Source: Bin87 sp965207585
GTDB lineage: Bacteria; Chloroflexota; Dehalococcoidia; Lucifugimonadales; UBA3495
Assembly: GCA_965207585.1 (NCBI GenBank)
Contig: CBDBMT010000003.1
Span: forward strand, 248,001 to 312,000
Direction: 5' to 3'
Length of the DNA: 64,000 nucleotides
The position numbers and the translations under genes were made by a program. The notes below the pieces were generated by a model, which was not told the origin of the DNA, made no database searches, and saw only the letters and a program-made list of their open reading frames with translations. This document shows positions 59,123 to 64,000 of this stretch, piece by piece; position 1 is the first letter of the stretch; each line of letters starts with the position of its first letter.

Positions 59123-59895
59123 TGGCGACATTCGTATCGCCCGATTGGGTTGCCGAGCGCATCGGCCAACCGGGGTATTTGATAATCGATCCCCGGTCGG
59201 CCATGCGCTACCTTATGGGCCACCTGCGCGGCGCCGTCAGCGTCCCCTACAAGAAACTGCAAGCGCCCGACGGCCGCCTCGGCCCGCCCGAGCAACTGGC
59301 GGCCGCCTTCGGCGACGTCGGCCTCGGCGACGACGTGACGCCTATACTCTACGACCATCAGGACGGGCGCAACGCGGCAATGGCGACCTGGGTATTGGAA
59401 TACCTGGGCCGGACCGACGTCCACATCATGGACCTGCGCTACGAGGCGTGGAAAGATGAAGGACGCGAGGTGCTGTACCGGCCGGTTGTCACCAGCGGGG
59501 TCAACTTCACGGTCAGGCTGAATCCCAACATCCGGGCCACGCTGGATGACGTTGCGAACGCCGACTCGGCCATGCTGGTGGACGCCCGCTCTCCCGAGGA
59601 ATACCGGGGCGAGTTCGAGGCGGACCATCGCCCCGGGCGCATCCCCGGCGCCGTCAGTCTCCCCCACGCCGACCTGGCGGGCGCTGACGGCAACCTGTAT
59701 GTCGGCCGGGATACGCTGCGGGAACGGCTGGCCGGAGCTGGCATCGCGGAAGGCAGGCCCGTCATCGCCTACTGCCGCAGTGGAATTCGCGCTGCGGTTA
59801 CGTGGCTGGCCCTGGACCAAATAGGTTACACCGCCAGCCTGTACGACGGTTCCTACGCGGAATGGATGGATAGCGACCAGCCGGTAGAAACCTGA
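59122..59895 (+). CDS. Tandem-domain thiosulfate sulfurtransferase (rhodanese)
   Basis: A 257-residue protein with two rhodanese domains. The C-terminal domain has the catalytic cysteine in VIAYCRSGIRAAVTW; the N-terminal domain has lost it (ILYDHQDGRNAAM) and is structural, as in mitochondrial-type rhodaneses. The second domain also shows LVDARSPEEYRG and HRPGRIPGAVSLPHADL. It moves sulfane sulfur from thiosulfate or 3-mercaptopyruvate to an acceptor such as cyanide, glutathione or a protein. Translation is coupled to the OsmC gene. Confidence 0.93.
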   Translation: MATFVSPDWVAERIGQPGYLIIDPRSAMRYLMGHLRGAVSVPYKKLQAPDGRLGPPEQLAAAFGDVGLGDDVTPILYDHQDGRNAAMATWVLEYLGRTDVHIMDLRYEAWKDEGREVLYRPVVTSGVNFTVRLNPNIRATLDDVANADSAMLVDARSPEEYRGEFEADHRPGRIPGAVSLPHADLAGADGNLYVGRDTLRERLAGAGIAEGRPVIAYCRSGIRAAVTWLALDQIGYTASLYDGSYAEWMDSDQPVET

Positions 59896-60019
59896 CAGCG
59901 CGGCAACTCTGAACGGTTGCCATTAATCAGTGTACCCGGCTATGGTCTCTGCGATGGCCGGTGCATACGGGAATGTCTGTGCCGCCGGCTTACCTTTTCA
60001 CCAACCGGGAGCAGTAACG

Positions 60020-60697
60020 ATGACAACCACCGTTGCGTCGCAGCCGCCGGAAACCCAACGCGAGCCGCCGCCGCGCTGGCCGGGAGTGATGGCGATTCCG
60101 CTGGCTGAGTTCGGCAAGTCGTTGGACGACCCTGACCTTGACCAATGGTTTGAGGGGTTCTCCGCAAGGAATTCCGATATGGCCGAGTACGAAATTTCCA
60201 ACACGGGGCACCTGCTGATCAAGGAGCCTACCGGTAGCCCTGGGTCAGTGTACGAGACTGAACTATCAGCAGACCTGATAGTCTGGATTCGTCGACACGG
60301 TGGCATTGCTTTCGGCTCCACCAGTTGCTTCGTCCTACCCGACGGTTCACGCTTCTGCCCCGATGCTTCCTGGCTGCGTGAGGAACGGCGTCACGAGATT
60401 ATGCTGCCGGAGAATCTCCCATTCCCTCATATCGTCCCGGACTTTGTCGCCGAGATCAAATCCCCATCCAACACCCGCGCCGAGCTGACCGCGAAAATCA
60501 ACTTGTTTCTGGAACACGGCGCCAGGCTGGCATGGTACATCGACGGCGAAACCCGCACTGTCATCAAGTTCCGCCCCGGTCAGGAACCTGAGACCCTGAA
60601 CGACCCGGAATATGTTGACGGCGACGATGACGTTCTACCCGGTTTCCGCTTCGCGGTGCGGGAACGGATCTTTGACCTTTTCGGCGACACCGAGTAA
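60020..60697 (+). CDS. Uma2-family (DUF820) PD-(D/E)XK nuclease-like protein
   Basis: A 225-residue Uma2 protein. The triad is CPDASWLRE (Asp), DFVAEIKSPSNT (Glu and a Lys) and TAKINLFLEHGARLAWYID (Lys). GGGAGCA precedes the ATG at 60020; a longer frame to 59930 lacks a site and would add unrelated residues. There is no coiled-coil tail. The gene starts 125 bases after the rhodanese stop and ends 20 bases before the enoyl-CoA hydratase. Confidence 0.85.
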   Translation: MTTTVASQPPETQREPPPRWPGVMAIPLAEFGKSLDDPDLDQWFEGFSARNSDMAEYEISNTGHLLIKEPTGSPGSVYETELSADLIVWIRRHGGIAFGSTSCFVLPDGSRFCPDASWLREERRHEIMLPENLPFPHIVPDFVAEIKSPSNTRAELTAKINLFLEHGARLAWYIDGETRTVIKFRPGQEPETLNDPEYVDGDDDVLPGFRFAVRERIFDLFGDTE

Positions 60698-60717
60698 TCC
60701 GCTCCAAGGAGACAGCC

Positions 60718-61566
60718 ATGCCGCCGAACCTGGTGCCCTATCTGCTTTACGAACCCGAGGAGTCGGGCATTCTCTGGATCAAGTTCAACCGGCCGGAACG
60801 CATGAACGCGCTCATCGGCTCATCCGAGGAGAACGGCACCGTCGCCAAGGTGGGCGAGTACATGCGGGCCGGCGACGACGATCCCAACGTGCGGGTGATG
60901 GTGCTCACCGGCGTGGGTCGCGGCTTCTGCTCCGGGGCGGATATGCGCCGCGACAACTCGCCGGACGTCACCGGCGAGAACTTCGTGGGCAACCGGGGCA
61001 CGATAGAAGGACCCGACGCCGCGCGCGAGCATTTCTACCACGGCTTCACCAAGCTGCACCGTGACATCTCCCAGGTGCGCAAGCCCACCATCGCCATGAT
61101 CAACGGGCCGGCCGTCGGGTCCGGCATGGATATGGCGCTGCACTGCGACATCCGGCTGGGCTGCGAGAACACGCGGTTCATCGGCTACCAACAACTGGGC
61201 CAGATCATCGAAAACGGCGGCAGCTACTACCTGCCCAAGATGGTCGGCCTGGGCCGCGCCCTTGAGTTCGCCTACACCGGCCACCTGGACGCCCAGCGCG
61301 CCTACGAGTGGGGCATGCTGAACTACCTCGTCGCCTCAGAAGACCTGGAGCAGACCACCCGCGACCTCTGCGAACGCATCATCCGCACGCCGCCCATGGT
61401 GCAGTGGATCAGCAAGCGCATCATGCGCGCCGCCCTGGACAGCACGCTGGAGACGACCATGACGCTGACGTCCAACGCCGGCGGCATCCTCAGCGGTTCC
61501 GAGGACGCCCACGAGGCGAGGAGGGCGTTCCTGGAGAAGCGCGCGCCGGAGTTCAAGGGGCGGTAG
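60718..61566 (+). CDS. Enoyl-CoA hydratase/isomerase-family protein
   Basis: A 282-residue crotonase-family enzyme. The CoA and oxyanion-hole segments are FNRPERMNALIG, GVGRGFCSGADMRRD and INGPAVGSGMDMALHCDIRLG. The catalytic glutamate region (LGQIIENGGSYYLPKMVG) differs somewhat from the standard hydratase, so isomerase, thioesterase or carboxylase-like activity is possible. AGGAG is close to the ATG. It may belong to degradation of fatty or aromatic acids together with the thiolase elsewhere in the window. Confidence 0.9.
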   Translation: MPPNLVPYLLYEPEESGILWIKFNRPERMNALIGSSEENGTVAKVGEYMRAGDDDPNVRVMVLTGVGRGFCSGADMRRDNSPDVTGENFVGNRGTIEGPDAAREHFYHGFTKLHRDISQVRKPTIAMINGPAVGSGMDMALHCDIRLGCENTRFIGYQQLGQIIENGGSYYLPKMVGLGRALEFAYTGHLDAQRAYEWGMLNYLVASEDLEQTTRDLCERIIRTPPMVQWISKRIMRAALDSTLETTMTLTSNAGGILSGSEDAHEARRAFLEKRAPEFKGR

Positions 61567-61578
61567 GCGCGGGGGTTG

Positions 61579-61658
61579 TCGGAATCAAGATTCGCCGGGT
61601 TACCAGATTTTCAGGATGTGGTTTCCAATCCTGCAGATCCTCAAATCCCGATTCTGAC
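61579..61658. repeat. Palindromic intergenic repeat, family 1 copy C
   Basis: A shorter, more diverged member of the family: TCGGAATCAAGATT at the left faces AAATCCCGATTCTGA at the right. It lies between two convergent genes and could act as a terminator for both. Confidence 0.65.
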
Positions 61659-61660
61659 GG

Positions 61661-62185
61661 TCAGGCATCCGCAAACGCCAGCGGCTGACCGAACTTTTCG
61701 CCGTGGGTGATCTCGGACATGGGCTTGCGTGGGGTGCCGGTGCCCGGCTCGCGCATGACCCGGTAGCCGAAAGGCAGCACAGTAATCAGCTCCAGATCCT
61801 CCGGGATGCCCAACAGTGACTTGACCTGGTCCTGCGCCTCCCCGCGGACTCCCACGAAGCAGGTGCCCAGGCCCTCGGACCACGCGACCAGTTCCATCTG
61901 CTGGAGCGCGCGGCCGGCGTCCAGTTGAGCGCGGCGGGCGCCGTCCATCACGATGGCGATGGCAACCTGGGAATTGCCGATGAAGGTGCCCTGCGTGCAG
62001 ATTTCGCCGAGTTGCGCGATGGTATCGCGGTCACGGACGACGATGAAGTGCCAGGGCTGAGTATTGCTGGAGCTGGGCGCCCAGCGGGCGGCCTGCAGGA
62101 TCTTGTGTAGCACCGCGTCGGACACCGGGGCATCGGTGAAGTCGCGGATGGTGCGGCGGGTCCTGATTGCATTGAAAACGTCCAT
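61661..62185 (-). CDS. Nitroreductase-family protein
   Basis: A 174-residue FMN-dependent oxidoreductase. It begins VFNAIRTRRTIRDFTDAPV and continues LQAARWAPSSSNTQPWHFIVV, both FMN-binding landmarks; GLGTCFVGVRGEAQDQVKSLLGIPEDLELITVLPFGY is the standard late region (landmarks GLGTCF and LPFGY). Such enzymes reduce nitro groups, quinones or dehalogenate. GGAGAG precedes the ATG at 62185. A second nitroreductase begins at 63796. Confidence 0.92.
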   Translation of the reverse strand: MDVFNAIRTRRTIRDFTDAPVSDAVLHKILQAARWAPSSSNTQPWHFIVVRDRDTIAQLGEICTQGTFIGNSQVAIAIVMDGARRAQLDAGRALQQMELVAWSEGLGTCFVGVRGEAQDQVKSLLGIPEDLELITVLPFGYRVMREPGTGTPRKPMSEITHGEKFGQPLAFADA

Positions 62186-62218
62186 CGTGATCTCTCCTGA
62201 GGTTGGTCCAACGTGCAA

Positions 62219-62650
62219 TTATTCGATCTGCTGGTTTCGCGCCGGTTCCTTGCCATCGGGGTCAAGAGCGATGGCCAAAAGCAACGCGGCCGCCGCCGGC
62301 AGGTAGAGCGCGCCAATGGTCATTATCGCCACGCCGCAGAACCCCAGCAGCCCTATGGTCAGTGTCCACAGGAGCCACCGACGCACAGGCCGGCCGGCGG
62401 GCACGAAACCACCCACCAAAACCGCAAATCCGGTAAGGAGCACGGGCAGCAACAGCAGCGGCAGCGTGTGCCAAACCCCGTTGGCCTGCATCAGGGTTTC
62501 GGTGACCCGGACGGTCTCGCCCGGAGGCCCGCCCGGCATCGTCGCCGTGGTGACCGTACCATGGTAGACCGGCACGACAGCCAACCCGATGCCGGCAAAC
62601 CAGGCCAGCCCGTGGGCCGCCAAAACCGCTTTCAGCGTACCGGCGGCCAC
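62219..62650 (-). CDS. Four-helix membrane protein of unknown function
   Basis: A 143-residue membrane protein with about four helices (AHGLAWFAGIGLAVVPVY, LPLLLLPVLLTGFAVLVGGFV, WLLWTLTIGLLGFCGVAIMTIG and YLPAAAALLLAIAL, landmarks only). It starts within the last codons of the SMP-30 gene (19-base overlap) and precedes the nitroreductase, so it is in the same operon. No family is recognised. Confidence 0.7.
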   Translation of the reverse strand: MAAGTLKAVLAAHGLAWFAGIGLAVVPVYHGTVTTATMPGGPPGETVRVTETLMQANGVWHTLPLLLLPVLLTGFAVLVGGFVPAGRPVRRWLLWTLTIGLLGFCGVAIMTIGALYLPAAAALLLAIALDPDGKEPARNQQIE

Positions 62651-63549
62651 ATTATCCAGCCGCGGCGGCCGGTGTTGCGCAGGCGCAGCAGGTGTCCGCC
62701 CAGCGTGGTGACGTACAGGCTGCTCTGGTCAGCGTCGCCGAAGCAGCAGTTGGTGGGCATGTCTACTCCCACGGGCATGGGGTACGTCTCCAGCACTCGA
62801 CCTTCGGGCGTCCACACGTACAGCATGGGTCCCGGGCCGCTGGCCCAGTTGCCGGCCGTGCCGACGATGTTGCCTTCGGCGTCCAGGCACATGCCGTCGA
62901 TGCCGCGCTGGGGGCCGCGATGGTCGGTGCCGAACTGGTGCAGCACGATGTACTGACCCAGCGAGCCGTCCGCGTTGATGGGGTACGACCGCAGCTCCCG
63001 CACGGCCCCCGGCTCGTTGTCGGTCTGGATGATGTAGAGGGTTTGGTCGTCAGGCGAGACCAGCAGGCCGTTGGTGCCGGTGGTGTCGAAGGTCACCTGC
63101 TGACAGGTGTAGGAACCATCGGGCTGAGGGTCGGCGCGCAGGATGTCTCGGCCGTCCATCTCCGGCTGCTCGCTGGGGTCGATGTTGCCGGCGTTCCACG
63201 GGTTGCTGAACCAGATGCGACCCTGCCGGTCGACGGCCAGGTCGTTGGGCGTGTTCAACCGCTGGTCGCCGAGGCGGTCGACGATGGTGGACGTGGTGCC
63301 GTTTTCGTTGAACCGGACGATGGATCGCCCGCCGGAGCAGCACCCGTACAGCCGGCCCTCGGCGTCGAAGGCCAGTCCATTGGTGTGGTTGGTGTTCTCC
63401 CGGTAGACGGTGCACTCGCCCGTGTCGGGATGGTAGGCCATGATTCGGCTCTCGGGGATGTGGGTGAACAGCAGGCGTCGGCCGTCCCAGGCCGGTCCTT
63501 CGGTCAGGCGGCTGAAGGGTCCGGCGACGTGCTCCCATTGCAGTGCCAT
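62632..63549 (-). CDS. SMP-30/gluconolactonase-like protein
   Basis: A 305-residue six-bladed propeller of the SMP-30/LRE group. Metal-binding landmarks are RLTEGPAWDGRRLLFTHIPE (Glu), NHTNGLAFDAEGRLYGC, LNTPNDLAVDRQGRIWFSNP (Asn) and TNGLLVSPDDQTLYI (Asp). Family members hydrolyse sugar lactones or other esters with a divalent metal. AGGAGG five bases before the ATG at 63549 supports the start; a longer frame to 63621 is rejected. It leads the operon with the membrane protein and perhaps the nitroreductase. Confidence 0.92.
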   Translation of the reverse strand: MALQWEHVAGPFSRLTEGPAWDGRRLLFTHIPESRIMAYHPDTGECTVYRENTNHTNGLAFDAEGRLYGCCSGGRSIVRFNENGTTSTIVDRLGDQRLNTPNDLAVDRQGRIWFSNPWNAGNIDPSEQPEMDGRDILRADPQPDGSYTCQQVTFDTTGTNGLLVSPDDQTLYIIQTDNEPGAVRELRSYPINADGSLGQYIVLHQFGTDHRGPQRGIDGMCLDAEGNIVGTAGNWASGPGPMLYVWTPEGRVLETYPMPVGVDMPTNCCFGDADQSSLYVTTLGGHLLRLRNTGRRGWIMWPPVR

Positions 63550-63717
63550 GTTGTCCTCCTGGATCAGGTGTGGGGATGTCATTTCATTGAGCCGGACGCG
63601 TGGGTTTATCCGAACCGGCAATAGCCGCTGCCGCCCGACATGGCGCCATTGTATTCCACGGCACCGCCAAAGTCATCGCAGCGCGGTTGGCTGGACCCGA
63701 CATCTCTCAACAACCGC

Positions 63718-63746
63718 TTGTTTGGCGCAACGTTTATCGTTATAGT
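63718..63746 (+). promoter_or_regulatory. Promoter of the second nitroreductase gene
   Basis: TTGTTT (63718-63723) and TATAGT (63741-63746) have a 17-base spacer. They lie 50 bases before the ATG at 63796. Confidence 0.6.
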
Positions 63747-63795
63747 GCGGACACTTATCAATGATTTGAATCCATCCTAATCGGGAGTGATTGAG

Positions 63796-64000
63796 ATGAC
63801 GCAGAACAGCCGATTGCGCAGCGGCAACGTTACGGCGCCGGAGACCGGCACCACCGTCTATGAGGCCATCCACAACCGCCGCATGAACAACGAGTTCACC
63901 GAGTTCGCGCCCAGCCGCGAGGCGTTGCGGCGGATGCTGGACGCGGCGGTGTGGGCTCCCAACCACCGGCTCACCAACCCGTGGCGGTTCTTTGTGCTGG
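63796..64000 (+). CDS. Nitroreductase-family protein (5' part, cut by window end)
   Basis: Only the first 68 codons are present. They encode TVYEAIHNRRMNNEFTEFAPSREALRRMLDAAVWAPNHRLTNPWRFFVL (landmarks YEAIHNRRMNNEFTE and WAPNHRLTNPWRFF), the FMN-binding start of a nitroreductase. GGGAGTG precedes the ATG. The unusual MNNEF and NHRLTNPWR suggest a BluB-like or dehalogenase-like subgroup, but the rest is needed. It is divergent from the SMP-30 gene. Confidence 0.85.
   Translation, partial: MTQNSRLRSGNVTAPETGTTVYEAIHNRRMNNEFTEFAPSREALRRMLDAAVWAPNHRLTNPWRFFVL

Overview
The window is a high-GC bacterial chromosome segment. It mixes housekeeping genes (ispH, dnaN), many oxidoreductases and hydrolases, several toxin-antitoxin-like pairs, four Uma2-type nuclease genes and several families of short palindromic intergenic repeats. 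This gene content resembles uncultivated Chloroflexota such as the SAR202 group of Dehalococcoidia, but that placement is inference from gene content only. I saw no rRNA, convincing tRNA or CRISPR array.

The most important reading is that three genes use an in-frame TGA as selenocysteine. Two belong to the UGSC family: one at 12669-13205, and one at 51190-52911 that is fused to a second domain. The third is a thioredoxin-like lipoprotein at 26991-27824 with a U-P-H-C active site. In each case the protein family continues in the same frame through the TGA, and a stem-loop of the right size and distance for a bacterial SECIS element follows directly. A conventional annotation would split each of these genes in two. 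The selenocysteine machinery (selA, selB, selC, selD) is not in the window.

Layout. 1-5.3 kb: end of an amidohydrolase, ispH, a PaREP1/HEPN-like gene with hicB-hicA, a decayed DNA methyltransferase and an ion channel with an abnormal pore sequence. 5.4-20.1 kb: three SDR dehydrogenases, Uma2 genes, an MFS transporter, a TlpA lipoprotein operon, a DUF7662-VapC pair, the first UGSC locus, an NHL-repeat protein and a coiled-coil protein made of 11-residue repeats. 20.1-32.0 kb: a likely IS5-derived mobile segment with matching inverted ends next to CTAG. It carries a transposase, about 600 bp of hairpin-rich DNA that may make structured RNA, a very long RCC1-repeat secreted protein split by an amber codon, the selenocysteine thioredoxin, a Fic protein behind a palindromic promoter, and a compact operon of two TIR-type proteins plus membrane proteins that looks like an undescribed defence system.

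32-45 kb: GMC oxidoreductase, Uma2, thiolase, family-5 uracil-DNA glycosylase, hydantoinase/oxoprolinase subunits B and A, PIG-L deacetylase, retropepsin-like protease, a second PaREP1 protein, AlaX and dnaN. 45-51 kb: a five-gene signalling cluster made of a STAS protein, REC-PP2C phosphatase, anti-sigma-type kinase, periplasmic-binding lipoprotein and histidine kinase. 51-55.5 kb: the fused UGSC selenoprotein followed by three alpha/beta-hydrolase-fold genes, two of which lack the nucleophilic serine. 55.5-64 kb: a membrane-anchored protein, a MetE-like protein, a DUF4258-DUF2283 pair, OsmC and rhodanese, Uma2, enoyl-CoA hydratase, two nitroreductases (the last cut by the window end) and an SMP-30 lactonase-type protein.
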